Assembly: GCA_035628135.1 (NCBI GenBank)
Contig: DASPKM010000001.1
Coordinates: 124,001 to 188,000, forward strand
Direction: 5' to 3'
DNA: 64,000 bases
Source of the DNA: DASPKM01 sp035628135
GTDB lineage: Bacteria > Bacteroidota > Bacteroidia > Chitinophagales > Chitinophagaceae
Below the pieces are notes generated by a model. It ran no database searches. It was not told the origin of the DNA and was given only the letters and a program-made list of their open reading frames with translations. Below, in pieces: positions 19,498-30,100 of the stretch. How positions within the stretch are numbered: the stretch's first letter is position 1; each line of letters starts with the position of its first letter. The position numbers were made by a program, and so were the translations under genes.

Positions 19498-19530
19498 CAT
19501 ACAGCATACCTGCTTAGGGTATGCTGTATG
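19498..19530. terminator. Hairpin terminator between convergent GH9 and KGG genes
   Basis: A perfect 13-bp stem (CATACAGCATACC at 19498-19510 and its complement at 19518-19530) has a 7-base loop. On the minus strand the stem is followed by TTTTT, which makes a good terminator for the KGG gene. On the plus strand the T-run is missing, so ending the GH9 transcript here is likely but weaker. Confidence 0.8.
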
Positions 19531-19551
19531 GAATAATGGCAGACAGAAATG

Positions 19552-19815
19552 TTATTCGTTGCCCTGACGGCCTCCGCCGCGGGAATTTTCACCACCTTTT
19601 CTTCCGATCTCGCTCATGTGTTCCCTGTCTTTACTTACAGATTCACCGCCTTTCCTTCCGGCTTCTCGTGCCTCTTCCGAATCAAATTCGTGTGCATTAC
19701 CACTTTCATGTGCAGCTTTTCCACCTTTGCTTGCTATTTCTCTTTGCTGCTCTGGGTCCATCGAAGCAAATCCACGATTCGATGTGTTGCCGCCTTTGTT
19801 TTGATTGTTAGCCAT
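19552..19815 (-). CDS. KGG-repeat general stress protein
   Basis: Small hydrophilic protein of 87 residues with three KGG-type motifs. They are GFASMDPEQQREIASKGG at about residues 15-32, then EEAREAGRKGG and HMSEIGRKGG. This matches stress-induced KGG proteins related to YciG and GsiB, which are disordered and hydrophilic; their biochemical role is not settled. It stands alone between two sugar loci and faces GH9 across a shared hairpin. The 188 bases upstream, to the symporter stop, hold two direct copies of AGCAGCAATA but no clear promoter. Confidence 0.85.
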   Translation of the reverse strand: MANNQNKGGNTSNRGFASMDPEQQREIASKGGKAAHESGNAHEFDSEEAREAGRKGGESVSKDREHMSEIGRKGGENSRGGGRQGNE

Positions 19816-20003
19816 AACTTCGATTTTTACGTTAGATGATTGTTGTGCAGGTAGAGGTACTACAGCAATAATGCCAGCAACATGCTAAAGCAGAATATGC
19901 ATGCTCATCACATTCATCCAACATCTGTAATGTGGCGAACCGCACACACTATGTAGAAGCAGCAATATTTTTTGTTGAGCAGCAATAAATTTTTGTACAC
20001 GTG

Positions 20004-21695
20004 TTACCAGAACTTCACATACAAGGCCAGCAAAATTCCAATGATGATCAGTATCATCGTGAGTATGCCCGGTGAAACTTTAAACATAGCGGGATCAACC
20101 TGCAATGCATTCACCTTGCTTCTGCCTTTTTTGTCCAGCAGGCTGATGATCACCATCAATACTACTGTGAAAAAGAACACCCAGCCCATGCTGATGAGGA
20201 AAGGAATTTCATATACGCCCTGCGCATTCATGAACGCAGTATACAATGGTGTTTCGTGGAACCAACCTGGCAGGAACCTGTCGAACAATACCATCAGCAC
20301 TACACCTCCAAGTATGCCAGCAATGGCTGCCGTGGCTGTTGTGCGCTTCCAGAAAAAGCCGAGCAAGAACACCGCGAAGATGGCAGGTGAAATATAACCG
20401 GTATATTTTTGAATGAATACAAATCCTCCTTCGCTGCCGATACCCAGCGCATCTTTCCAGTTCACGGCAATGGCAATCACGAGCGCGACAACGACACACA
20501 TCCTTCCTATCCACACCAGCCTGTTGTCGGGCGCGTCCCGCTTTATGTATTTTTTGTAGATATCCAATGTATAAATGGTAGCGATGCTGTTGGCCTTGCC
20601 GGCCAACGATGCAACGATGGCAGCGGTTAAAGCGGCCACCGATAAACCTTTGAGGCCGGTAGGCAAAAAACCAAGTATGGCGGAGTATGCATTATCGCTC
20701 CTGAACTCGCCATTGGTGAGCATTTCATCTTGCAGTGCGCCGTTTTTGTGCAACACATAAGCTGCAATGCCAGGCAGCACTACTATCAGCGGCATCAGCA
20801 ATTTCAAAAATGCAGCGAACAATATTCCCGTTCTCGCCGTCTTCAGGTCTGCGCCCAGTGCGCGTTGTGTAATGTATTGGTTACATCCCCAGTAGTTCAG
20901 GTTGGCTACCCACATGCCGCCCATGAGCATGGCAATGCCAGGCAGGTCGAGATAGTTGGACACCTGCTCCTTGGTAGCGCCGGTATCGGGCTTGTTAAAG
21001 ATCATATCGAAATGCTCAGGCGCGCGGTCGAGCAATGCGTTGAAACCTGCGAGCAGGTCTTTTCCAAAGCCCAGGTTCTCCGATACCAGCGTCAATGCAA
21101 TATAACTGGTCACCAATCCGCCAATGATGAGCACCGCCACCTGTATTACGTCGGTATAACCGATCACCTTCATTCCGCCCAAAGTGATGATGAGGGCAAA
21201 CACCGCCAGTCCGATCATGATAATGTGAAAATTTTCCCCGCCTGTAAGGTTGTCTATCGCCAACGATCCGAGATACAATATGGAAGTAAGGTTTACAGTG
21301 ATGTATAAAAACAGCCAGAACACCGCCATGATGAGCGCCACCGTTTCATTATACCTTGTTTTTAAGAACTGCGGCATGGTAAAGATGCGGTTCTTCAAAT
21401 AGATGGGCATGAAGAACACCGCAACAATGATCAGCGAGGCCGCCGCCAGCCACTCGTACGCAGAAATGGCCAAACCTAGCTTGAAGCCGCTGCCCGACAT
21501 GCCGATGAACTGCTCCGCGGAAATATTAGAGGCAATGAGCGATGCGCCGATAGCCCACCATGTAAGCGAGCCCTCGGCCAGGAAGAAATCCGTGGAGGTT
21601 TCCTGCTTATGCTTTTTCCTGCGATAGATCCAAATGCCGTAAGTTGCTACTATAACAAAGTAAATGAGGAATACGACGGTATCGATGCTGTGCAT
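20004..21695 (-). CDS. Sodium:solute symporter (SSS family), sugar type
   Basis: Inner-membrane sodium/sugar symporter of the SGLT-like SSS family. It has 563 residues with about 13-14 hydrophobic helices. The N-terminus shows the family pattern FLAEGSLTWWAIGASLIASNISAEQFIGMSG. The conserved GGMKVIGYTDVIQVAVLIIGG segment and the NYWGCNQYITQRALGA segment typical of glucose/galactose transporters are also present. It is the last gene of the minus-strand operon, 23 bases after the GH43 stop. It probably brings the released monosaccharide from periplasm to cytoplasm. Arabinose, galactose or glucose are all possible; neighbours hint at arabinose or galactose. Confidence 0.92.
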   Translation of the reverse strand: MHSIDTVVFLIYFVIVATYGIWIYRRKKHKQETSTDFFLAEGSLTWWAIGASLIASNISAEQFIGMSGSGFKLGLAISAYEWLAAASLIIVAVFFMPIYLKNRIFTMPQFLKTRYNETVALIMAVFWLFLYITVNLTSILYLGSLAIDNLTGGENFHIIMIGLAVFALIITLGGMKVIGYTDVIQVAVLIIGGLVTSYIALTLVSENLGFGKDLLAGFNALLDRAPEHFDMIFNKPDTGATKEQVSNYLDLPGIAMLMGGMWVANLNYWGCNQYITQRALGADLKTARTGILFAAFLKLLMPLIVVLPGIAAYVLHKNGALQDEMLTNGEFRSDNAYSAILGFLPTGLKGLSVAALTAAIVASLAGKANSIATIYTLDIYKKYIKRDAPDNRLVWIGRMCVVVALVIAIAVNWKDALGIGSEGGFVFIQKYTGYISPAIFAVFLLGFFWKRTTATAAIAGILGGVVLMVLFDRFLPGWFHETPLYTAFMNAQGVYEIPFLISMGWVFFFTVVLMVIISLLDKKGRSKVNALQVDPAMFKVSPGILTMILIIIGILLALYVKFW

Positions 21696-21718
21696 AATAA
21701 GGGATTGATGACTACAAT

Positions 21719-23218
21719 TTATTCAATTATTTTATTGGCTATTGAAAAGTTGCTGAACACGGCCTTGCTTCCTGAGCCTCCCTTGGCAACCACACCTACA
21801 CGCAGGGCCCTGTCCCAGGGCGGCAGGTACGACCCATCGATCGGTTGCATGTTCAACACCTGGTAATTCCTGCCATTTGTTTTGTTGTACAGGAACATGA
21901 TCTTGTTTCCATCCATTACCAATACACGAAGCTGCAATTGCTTGCGCGGCAGGATCGAATACCTGCCCAGCTCCGTTTCCTTACCTTCTTTCAATTGCGT
22001 AATCCTTATCACACCATTTTCATACAGGGCCGACACCATGTTGTTTTCATCCCCGATTACCGCAACGCCCGCCGCGGCAGTCGACCGCCGAAGATTAAGT
22101 TTGGCGGTAGCGAAATAATTTGCTTTGACCGTTTTATGTCCCAGGAAAGCCCCCGACGCCGCCGGCAGGGCCTGTAAATGCAGTTCTTTGTTAACGATGC
22201 GGAATTCAGGTTGCTGAAACACGCTCCATTGCCATTGGCCTGAAAGTGATGCGCCTTTAAACCCATCACGCACGTCAGGAACGGTAATCGGCGTGCCCGC
22301 CGTAACAGGCTCACGAATAAATTCGATCCATCCATCCTGGGTAAACCGGTATTCTATCAACAAACCCTGCCTGCCGGTGAATATATTGTCCTTTTTATCA
22401 TAGGCATGGTACAGGAAATAATTACGCCCGTCTTTTTTTACGGGAGTGCCGTGTCCTGGACAAATCCATTCGTCGCTATTGGTAAGCACAGGGTTTTTAT
22501 CGTACTTCTCCCAGGGCCCCATCAATTGTTTTGACCGCGCAATGCCCACACCATATGTGCACGCAGCGCCACAGCACGCAGCGGCTGCATAAAACGCGTA
22601 ATAATATTCACCCTCACGCACAATCGAAACACCTTCAACCAGATTGCCTTCCCATTTCGCATCATTGCGGAACAATTCTTTCTTTTCACCGATGAGCTTT
22701 GTCCTTTCTTCGTTCATTTCCATGATCCAGATGGGAGTGGGCTTGTTTACGCTGTTGCCATCTTCCTTCCAGATCAAATGCAGCTTGCCTTTTTCATCTC
22801 TTATGGGAAACGCATCGATGGAACCAACTTCCTGGCACATAAGCGGACCATGGTCTGTGTACGGGCCTTCCGGCTTGTCGGCGCTGGCCACTCCCAGACA
22901 AAGGTTGCCGCCCTTTTTATGCGCGGCATAATACATATAAACCTTACCATTGTCGTAGCTGATCTCGGGCGCCCAGAAATAATAATCGGCCCAATCCGGC
23001 AACTTCAGGAACACATGGCCAATGGTTTTCCAGCTCACCAGGTCCTTCGATTGTAAAACAGGAAATGCGGGCGCCCAATTAGAGGTAGTGGCGCTGGCAT
23101 AATACGAATCGCCGATTTTCACAACAGAGGGATCGGGATAATCGCCCGGTAATACCAGTTGCTGGGTACGCGCAGCAACGGAGACCAGTAAAATAAAAAT
23201 CGCGATGAACGCTTTCAT
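21719..23218 (-). CDS. GH43 glycosidase with C-terminal lectin-like domain
   Basis: Exported GH43 enzyme, probably an alpha-L-arabinofuranosidase or beta-xylosidase. The ATG at 23218 gives MKAFIAIFILLVSVAARTQ, a good signal peptide; an ATG at 23230 would add four residues. The five-bladed propeller carries the expected acidic triad: Asp in GDYPDPSVV (base), Asp in GSIDAFPIRD and Glu in NLVEGVSI (acid). The last 180 residues form a beta-sandwich like the beta-xylosidase C-terminal domain (FKGASLSGQWQWS onward). A Cys-rich stretch AAAACCGAACTYG lies in the catalytic domain and could form a disulfide. It lies between galM and the symporter with short gaps. Confidence 0.87.
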   Translation of the reverse strand: MKAFIAIFILLVSVAARTQQLVLPGDYPDPSVVKIGDSYYASATTSNWAPAFPVLQSKDLVSWKTIGHVFLKLPDWADYYFWAPEISYDNGKVYMYYAAHKKGGNLCLGVASADKPEGPYTDHGPLMCQEVGSIDAFPIRDEKGKLHLIWKEDGNSVNKPTPIWIMEMNEERTKLIGEKKELFRNDAKWEGNLVEGVSIVREGEYYYAFYAAAACCGAACTYGVGIARSKQLMGPWEKYDKNPVLTNSDEWICPGHGTPVKKDGRNYFLYHAYDKKDNIFTGRQGLLIEYRFTQDGWIEFIREPVTAGTPITVPDVRDGFKGASLSGQWQWSVFQQPEFRIVNKELHLQALPAASGAFLGHKTVKANYFATAKLNLRRSTAAAGVAVIGDENNMVSALYENGVIRITQLKEGKETELGRYSILPRKQLQLRVLVMDGNKIMFLYNKTNGRNYQVLNMQPIDGSYLPPWDRALRVGVVAKGGSGSKAVFSNFSIANKIIE

Positions 23219-23233
23219 GCTATAAGCCATAAA

Positions 23234-24412
23234 TTATTTAACTGAAAACTTGTAGACAGATGAGGTTTTGTACGTTTGGCCTGGTTGCAGCACAGTGGAT
23301 GGAAAAGACGGCTGGTTCGGCGAATCGGGAAAATGCTGCGTTTCCAGGCAGAACGCTGTTCTGAATTCATCTTTCTTTCCATTCTTAAAACTGTTCTTGC
23401 CCTGCATGAAGTTGCCGCCATAAAATTGCAATCCCGGTTCCGCGGTGTAGATGTCCATCACAATGCCTGATTTGTCGCCGGTAACCGTTGCGGCATGGTT
23501 CAAGCCCGTTCCCTTGTTTTCATTCAAAACGAAATTGTGATCATAACCCCTGCCGTATTTCAGTTGCACATGGTCGTTATTCACGCGTGCACCGATGGCG
23601 GTGGGATTGGTAAAATCAAAGGGGGTGCCCGCCACCGGTTCTATTTTCCCGGTAGGGATCAGCGTGGAATCAACAGGCGTATAGCGCGATGCATTGATCC
23701 ATAATACATGATCATTGATGGTGCCACTGCCTTCGCCGTTCAGGTTGAAAAAAGCATGATTAGTAAGATTCACTACCGTTTTTTTATCAGTAGTTGCCTC
23801 GTAATCCATTTTCAGCTCGTTGCTGTCGGTGAGACTATAAGTTACTTTTACCTGCAGGTTGCCGGGAAAACCTTCTTCTCCATCTTTAGAAAGATAGGTG
23901 AGCTCAAGGGTTTTGTCGTCGATCATTTTTGCTTCCCACACCACGTATTGAAATCCTTTTGTGCCACCGTGCAAGGTGTTGGGTCCATTGTTTTTGGGCA
24001 GGTTGTATTCTTTTCCGTCCAACGTAAATTTTCCATTGGCAATGCGGTTGCCGTAGCGCCCGATCGTAGCGCCGAAGTAAGGCTCTGTAGATTCAACAAA
24101 TGCGCGGACGCCGCTCATGCCCACCACTACATCTACCAGTTTTCCGTCTTTGCCGGGCACCAGCAAGCTCACCAGCCTTCCGCCGTAGTTAGTAAAGGCT
24201 GCCTGCATATTGTTCTTATTCCTCAGTACATACAAAGTAGTAGGCTTGCCATCTACGGTATCCAGGAAGGCTTCCTTTCGCGGCAGCAGGTGGCTATCGG
24301 TTTGCTGGCTTGCAGAATCGCCGGTAGTTGTTGTTGCTTCGCCCCCCTGGTTGTTACAGGCGGACATCAAAAGGGTACAGCCTGCAAAGAATGCAAAGAG
24401 TTTACAGCTCAT
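23234..24412 (-). CDS. galM: Aldose 1-epimerase (galactose mutarotase), lipoprotein
   Basis: Interconverts alpha and beta anomers of free aldoses such as galactose or arabinose. It has 392 residues. A lipobox (TLLMSAC before NNQGG) marks it as a lipoprotein, so it acts outside the cytoplasm, probably in the periplasm. Family features include RYGNRIANGKF, LHGGTKGFQ, NLTNHAFFNL with the catalytic His, a YDHNFVL block and PGLQFYGGNF with the catalytic-region Glu just before it. It is placed 46 bases after one GH43 and 15 bases before the other. It likely speeds supply of the anomer needed by the symporter. Confidence 0.92.
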   Translation of the reverse strand: MSCKLFAFFAGCTLLMSACNNQGGEATTTTGDSASQQTDSHLLPRKEAFLDTVDGKPTTLYVLRNKNNMQAAFTNYGGRLVSLLVPGKDGKLVDVVVGMSGVRAFVESTEPYFGATIGRYGNRIANGKFTLDGKEYNLPKNNGPNTLHGGTKGFQYVVWEAKMIDDKTLELTYLSKDGEEGFPGNLQVKVTYSLTDSNELKMDYEATTDKKTVVNLTNHAFFNLNGEGSGTINDHVLWINASRYTPVDSTLIPTGKIEPVAGTPFDFTNPTAIGARVNNDHVQLKYGRGYDHNFVLNENKGTGLNHAATVTGDKSGIVMDIYTAEPGLQFYGGNFMQGKNSFKNGKKDEFRTAFCLETQHFPDSPNQPSFPSTVLQPGQTYKTSSVYKFSVK

Positions 24413-24458
24413 AATATGTATTGAATAAAGTGATATGTTTTGCGCTGCTCCGCACCAC

Positions 24459-25520
24459 TTATTCTCCCGATGGCTTTTGAATTTTAACGCCGGTGCTTAC
24501 GGGTTCACCAAAGTTCGGCGTGCCGTCTGCGTTCCATGTAAATTTTTGCATGCGTGGATTCCTGAAGTCGCCGCAACCCTGTCCTGCGTTTGGATTGGCG
24601 TGGTACAGTATCCAGTCTTCCGTACCATCAGCAGATTTAAAGAATGAATTGTGCCCCGGCCCATACGCGCCGCTCGCTGGCTTTTTCACAAACACCGGTG
24701 TGGGTGATTTTGTCCAATGCGCCGGGTTCAGCGGATCCCCTCCATCCGCCAATGTCAGCAGGCCAAGCGCATAGTCATCGGTCCAGCATCCGCTGGCTGA
24801 GTATACAATGAACACTTTTCCCGCCGCATTCTTTAAATACTGCGGTCCTTCATTCACCGCAGGTGGAGCGCCATTGGTTTCCCATGCATGCTGTGGAGAT
24901 GATATCAGGGTGCGTGGTGTGGCAAGCGTCCACGGGTCGGACATGCGCGCAATGTAAATGCGCTGCATATTGTCGGTGGCCGATGCATGGCCGCTCCATG
25001 TAAAATAATTGTTGCCATTGTACGTGAACACAGTTCCATCTATTGCAAAAAAATCTGCTGCGGCATCACGTATCTGCCCTTTGTCTGTCCACGTTCCTGT
25101 TAAAGGATCGGCATTGGCATTCTCCAATACAAATGTGCGTTGCGTTGCCAGGTCCGGCGAAGCGCCGGCGGTATAATACGCGTACCATTTGTTGTTGATA
25201 TAGTGTAATTCGGGCGCCCATATATTCCTTGAGTTAGGACCTGTTGAAGGTGCGCTCCAGACGGTTTGCGTGGGCGCGCTGGACAGTGCGGAAACCTGTT
25301 TCGTTTTCCATACAGCTATCCTGTTGCCCAGCGTGTGCGTGTAATAATAAAAACTATCCTTCTTCACTATCCACGGGTCAGGGCCCGAGTTCAGCAAAGG
25401 GTTCGTAAAAGTGGTTACCGTTGGCGGAGGCGGATTGGGCCCCGGGGACCCGCCTTTTTTACTGCAGGACCCCGGCCCAATCAACGTCACCAACAATATG
25501 GCGATATATAGTTGTTTCAT
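24459..25520 (-). CDS. GH43 exo-alpha-1,5-L-arabinofuranosidase-like lipoprotein
   Basis: Predicted to release arabinose from alpha-1,5-linked arabino-oligosaccharides. The ATG at 25520 shares its A with the SusD stop (TAATG), supporting coupled translation; an ATG two codons earlier is possible. The lipoprotein signal ends GPGSC-SKKGG and is followed by a Pro-rich linker. Catalytic residues are Asp in SGPDPWIV, Asp in AIDGTVF and Glu in VNEGPQYL. The string TVWSAPSTGPNSRNIWAPELHYI is characteristic, in my recollection, of exo-1,5-arabinofuranosidases of subfamily GH43_26; the subfamily is not verified. At about 353 residues it is a single-domain enzyme. Confidence 0.85.
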   Translation of the reverse strand: MKQLYIAILLVTLIGPGSCSKKGGSPGPNPPPPTVTTFTNPLLNSGPDPWIVKKDSFYYYTHTLGNRIAVWKTKQVSALSSAPTQTVWSAPSTGPNSRNIWAPELHYINNKWYAYYTAGASPDLATQRTFVLENANADPLTGTWTDKGQIRDAAADFFAIDGTVFTYNGNNYFTWSGHASATDNMQRIYIARMSDPWTLATPRTLISSPQHAWETNGAPPAVNEGPQYLKNAAGKVFIVYSASGCWTDDYALGLLTLADGGDPLNPAHWTKSPTPVFVKKPASGAYGPGHNSFFKSADGTEDWILYHANPNAGQGCGDFRNPRMQKFTWNADGTPNFGEPVSTGVKIQKPSGE

Positions 25521-27076
25521 TACCATCCCGGGTTTTGTTTCAAGTTAGGATTGATATCTATTTCAGATTGCGGAATGGGCATGTATTTATTACGGCCTAT
25601 CACAAAATTATTGAACTCCGGGTCACGGGCCTTCAATTCGTTCAACTTGGCCGGATCATCGAAATAACCCCAACGCGCAAGGTCATTCCAGCGCACTGAT
25701 TCTCCGGTTAATTCGGTGATCCTTTCATGCATAAGCTGTTGCAGGAACTGCGCCTGGTTAAGACCGGGACGTGTAACAGACAGCTTTGCAAGGCCTGCTC
25801 GTTCGCGCACACGGTCAACATAAGGATAAGCTTCCGCCGTGCGGTTCAATCCGTTCAATGCTTCGGCATACATCAGCAATACATCGGCAAAACGTATCAC
25901 GCGGAAGTTGATCGGGCTGTTGAACACTTCAAATTCATTGATGCGGAAATAATCGTCGAGGTATTTGCGATACCATACTCTTTGCCTGATGTCGGCATTG
26001 TAATTTTTTGATGTAAAGGTGGAACCATACACAATCGTGAAATCCGGTCCTCTTACATCTGTAGAATCATATAAAGCGGTAACTGCAAGCCGTGGGTCGC
26101 GCTGACCTGATAACGCATTCTCTTTTAAAAATTCATGCACTACCCAACGGTGCATGTTGGCATCGTTAAAGCCGTGGCCCGGTGGCGCAAAGAAGGGGGG
26201 GCGGCTGGTGCCTACATTGGAAGTGGGGCCATCCTCACCGCTGTTCTCGGCGCGCATCTTGAATTGTATTTCGAATACCGACTCTACATTGTTCTCGGTG
26301 GTATGCCTGAAATTATCGGCGTAGTTCGGTACCAGGTTGTACAACGATTGGCCGGGGCCTGTGATCAGCCATGCCAAAGCATCCGCAGCCTGCTGGTATT
26401 CCTTCTGTTGCAAATGTACGCGGCCAAGCATGCCATACGCAGCGCCCTTGGTGGCGCGGCCTATATCGTCGCCCGAATACGCATTGGGCAACACGGCAGC
26501 AGCCTCAGTAAGGTCTTTTTCTATCTGTGCCCACACTTGTTCCTGCGGAGCCTGGAAAGGTTTGTCCGCGGGCTTGGAAGGTTCCAATATCAACGGAACA
26601 TTTCCCCAGATAGTAACCAGGTTATAATAATACAATGCGCGCAAGAACTTTGCTTCACCAAGATAGCGCGCCTTAAGCGCTTCATCCATGGTAATGTCCG
26701 GCACATTGGCCAGCACCTGGTTTGCACGGTATATTCCCCGCCAGTGATGCCACCAGGTATCGTAGTTTACTTCAAAACTGTATTGCGTAATGTTCAATCC
26801 GCCGATGCTGCGCAATTCATTCCACGGGCTGGTGGAATAACCATCGTCGGACCGTACGTCCATGTAAAATGGCAACCAGCGGGAGCCGGGTGAGCCATTG
26901 CGGTAGAAATTACCATATACCGCATTCAATCCAAGCAAGGCATCGTTGCCTGTTTTCCAAAAGTTCGATTCGTCCGGCACATTGGGATTGGGAATGTCCA
27001 ACTCCATGGTGCGCTTGCACGACATCGAGGCCGTGAAAATTCCGGCGACAAAAATGTATTTCAAATATTTTTTCAT
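25520..27076 (-). CDS. SusD-like outer-membrane glycan-binding lipoprotein (second pair)
   Basis: Glycan-binding lid of the second SusCD transporter. It has 518 residues; the lipobox SMSC precedes KRTMELDIPNPN. RagB/SusD helices include FWKTGNDALLGLNAVYGNF, ARYLGEAKFLRALYYYNLVTIWG and AYPYVDRVRERAGLAKL. The C-terminus ends IPQSEIDINPNLKQNPGW, the usual SusD ending. It follows susC by 24 bases and overlaps the start of the GH43 lipoprotein by one base. It is not closely similar to the first SusD, so a different ligand is likely. Confidence 0.95.
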   Translation of the reverse strand: MKKYLKYIFVAGIFTASMSCKRTMELDIPNPNVPDESNFWKTGNDALLGLNAVYGNFYRNGSPGSRWLPFYMDVRSDDGYSTSPWNELRSIGGLNITQYSFEVNYDTWWHHWRGIYRANQVLANVPDITMDEALKARYLGEAKFLRALYYYNLVTIWGNVPLILEPSKPADKPFQAPQEQVWAQIEKDLTEAAAVLPNAYSGDDIGRATKGAAYGMLGRVHLQQKEYQQAADALAWLITGPGQSLYNLVPNYADNFRHTTENNVESVFEIQFKMRAENSGEDGPTSNVGTSRPPFFAPPGHGFNDANMHRWVVHEFLKENALSGQRDPRLAVTALYDSTDVRGPDFTIVYGSTFTSKNYNADIRQRVWYRKYLDDYFRINEFEVFNSPINFRVIRFADVLLMYAEALNGLNRTAEAYPYVDRVRERAGLAKLSVTRPGLNQAQFLQQLMHERITELTGESVRWNDLARWGYFDDPAKLNELKARDPEFNNFVIGRNKYMPIPQSEIDINPNLKQNPGW

Positions 27077-27100
27077 ACAAATTCAATTAAAATTCATAAA

Positions 27101-30100
27101 TCAGAATCCGAAATTCACTCCTACGGAAATGATCCGCAACGCGGGATATTGGCCATTGTCCAATCCGCGCTCAAAAATGTTTACCCCGGCTATGTCAGGA
27201 TCGAGGCCTGAATACTTCGTAAACGTAAGCAGGTTCTGGCCGCTTAACACGATCCTTGCAGAGGTGAATCCAATGGGCTGCAATATGCGCTTCGACAAAG
27301 TATATCCTATTTCCAGGTTTCTAAGGCGCATGTAAGTGCCGCTTTCCAGCCAACGGTCTGTTTGCGGCAGCACGTTGAACTGTATGCCCTGGTCGGGGGC
27401 GCCCATGGCTGCGCGTGGAAAATCGGTATTGGTGTTTTGCGGTGTCCACGGACTCGCGCCTTCTCTGAAATTGGTATTCTGGTCCATGCGGTCTACCTGG
27501 TAGCGCGGACGGTTGTATAACTGGTTGCCAAACACGCCATACCATTGCATGCCGAAGGTGAAATTTTTATACGAGGCATTGAAGATGAGGCCGAGTTCAA
27601 AATCAGCCCAGGGGCTTCCTACATATACCCTGTCTTTATCGGTATTCAATACGCCATCACCATCGCTGTCTACATAGCGAATGTCGCCGGGCCTGGCCCA
27701 AGGTTGTACGCCGTGCTTGTCTATTTCGGCCTGGTTCTGGAAAATGCCATCTGTTCTTAGTACATACCATTCGCCAATGGAGCGGCCGAGCTCAGTGCGC
27801 GCATCACCTAATTGCGTGTACTTAGTGGTAGTGTCCCCAAAGCTGGTGACTTCGTTGTTGATAGTAGTGAAGTTGAGCGTAACGTCCCATTTAAAATCGC
27901 CTGCCGCGGGATGGCGGTAATTCGCTGACAGCTCGAATCCTTTATTCCTGAGCGAAGCCGCATTTACCGGCGGATTGCCCCCGGCATTACCAGTAGTAAG
28001 ACTAATAGGCAGGTCGATCAATACGTCTTCTGTTTTTGAAATGAAGTATTCTGCTGTTAGCACCAGCAGGTTGTTGAGCAACACCGCGTCCACGCCGAAG
28101 TTCAGCGTCTTCTTGGTTTCCCAGCGAAGGTCTGCATTGGCAAGCTGCGTGTTGATGGCGCCCAGCTGCTCTACTTCGGCAGGACCAAATACCGCACGCG
28201 GGAATGGATTGATGGTGCCGAAGTACTGCCAGGGCCTTAGGAATTCACTGTTGCCCAGGGAGCCGTACGATGCGCGCACCTTCAGATCGCTTACCCAGTC
28301 CACGTTAAAGAAAGGTTCCCTGCTAAGCCTCCATGCAACAGATGCTGAAGGAAAGTTTCCCCATTTGTAATCGGGACCGAACAGTGAGCTGCCGTCGCGG
28401 CGGAATGTAAGGCTTGCAAGGTAACGGTCCATGAAAGTATAGTTCAACCTGCCGAGATAACCTACCAGGTTATTCTTAAATATAAAGCTGTTCACTACCG
28501 GGTTTTGTCCCTGGTTCAGGTTGATCAGAATGTAATTTCCATTGGCATCGGGAACAAATCCTGATTTCTGCCCGGACAATATTTCGTTGGTATTGGTTTG
28601 ATTGCTGATACCTGCCACTGCGCTTATCTTATGCTCGCCGAATTGGTGATCGAAATTTAAAGTATGCTCGAACAGGAAGGAGCGGAAGTTGGCGCGGTTC
28701 TCATCTGCAGTAGCAATGGGAGAGGGCGTGCCCTGCCGGATGGTGCCTGGCCTACGGAAACCTCTGAAGCGGTCGAAGCTGGTTTCTGCGCCGAGATTGA
28801 ATTTATAATTCAGCCAGTTCATGATCCTTACTTCGGCGGTAATGTTTCCGCGGATTTTGAGAAAATAGTGATCGTTTTGCTGCAGGCTTTGCAATGCGGG
28901 CACGTTGGCCGCAAGCGTATTTACATAAGCATTGTTCAATCCAAGTCCCCAGCCTTCCGGGTTGGTGGGGGTCCCGTAGCGTTGTACATCTCTCAGGGGT
29001 ATTACTGGCAACATCGTGATCATGTCCACGAAAGGATTGGTGAATATATCCGACGCAATGGGATCTTGGTGCACATAAGAAATGAGCATGTTCTCGGTGA
29101 ACTTGAACCTTCCCCTTTGCCCGCTGGTATTGATGCGCAGGCCTGCGCGTTCAAACTGGTTGTCTATAACAGGGCCCCTATTTTTAAAATAATTGCCCGA
29201 TATATAATAGTTGGCCGTACGCGTGCCGCCCGACAGTGAAATATTGTAGTCCTGTATGCTGCCGGTGCGCATGAACTCCTCCTGCCAATCTGTATTGATG
29301 TTAGGATTAAAATCAGTTGTCAGAATGGTAGGAACCGGCACGTTGCCAGCTTGGAACAATTGCGTGGCCAAGGCGCGGTATTCATTATTATCCATCATTT
29401 CCCAGCGCTTGTGAAATTGCTGGATGCCTGTTTTGATGTTGCCACCAATTACCATAGGACCTTCTTTGCCCCTTTTGGTAGTGATGATGATAACGCCGTT
29501 AGCGGCGCGGCTTCCATAGATGGCTGCCGCAGAAGCGTCTTTCAGGATTTGGATCGATTCGATGTCGTGCGGGTTGAAATCCGGTGTGGCATCGCTGTAC
29601 ATTCCATCGATGATGTACAATGGGTTGTTGGAAGCGAATGTGCCCGCGCCGCGGATATCGATCTTAGCGCCACTGCCGGGTGAGCCGGTATTGCGCACGG
29701 TTACTCCCGGGGCCAATCCCTGTATGGACTCGGCAACGGTAGATGAAACGTTGCGGTTGGCCTGCGCGGGATTGATGAGCGCAACGGCTCCGGTGAGGTC
29801 GCGCCTGCGTACCGTTTGATAACCGATCACCACCACATCGGTAAGACTGTTAGTGGCGGTTTGCAGTACTTCATTGATCTCGGCTCCGGTAACTGCTATT
29901 TCTTTCGGGTCATAGCCTACCGAAGTAATGACGAGCGTACTGCCCGCGGGCGCTTCTATCCTAAAGCGTCCCGATGCATCGGTCATTACAGTTCTGTTGG
30001 TCCCTTTTACCGAGACCGAAGCGGCTACCAGCGGCTCGCCCGATGCGTTGCGTAAAGTTCCGCTGATGATTTGCTGAGCCCATGCACTAATGCCTAGCAA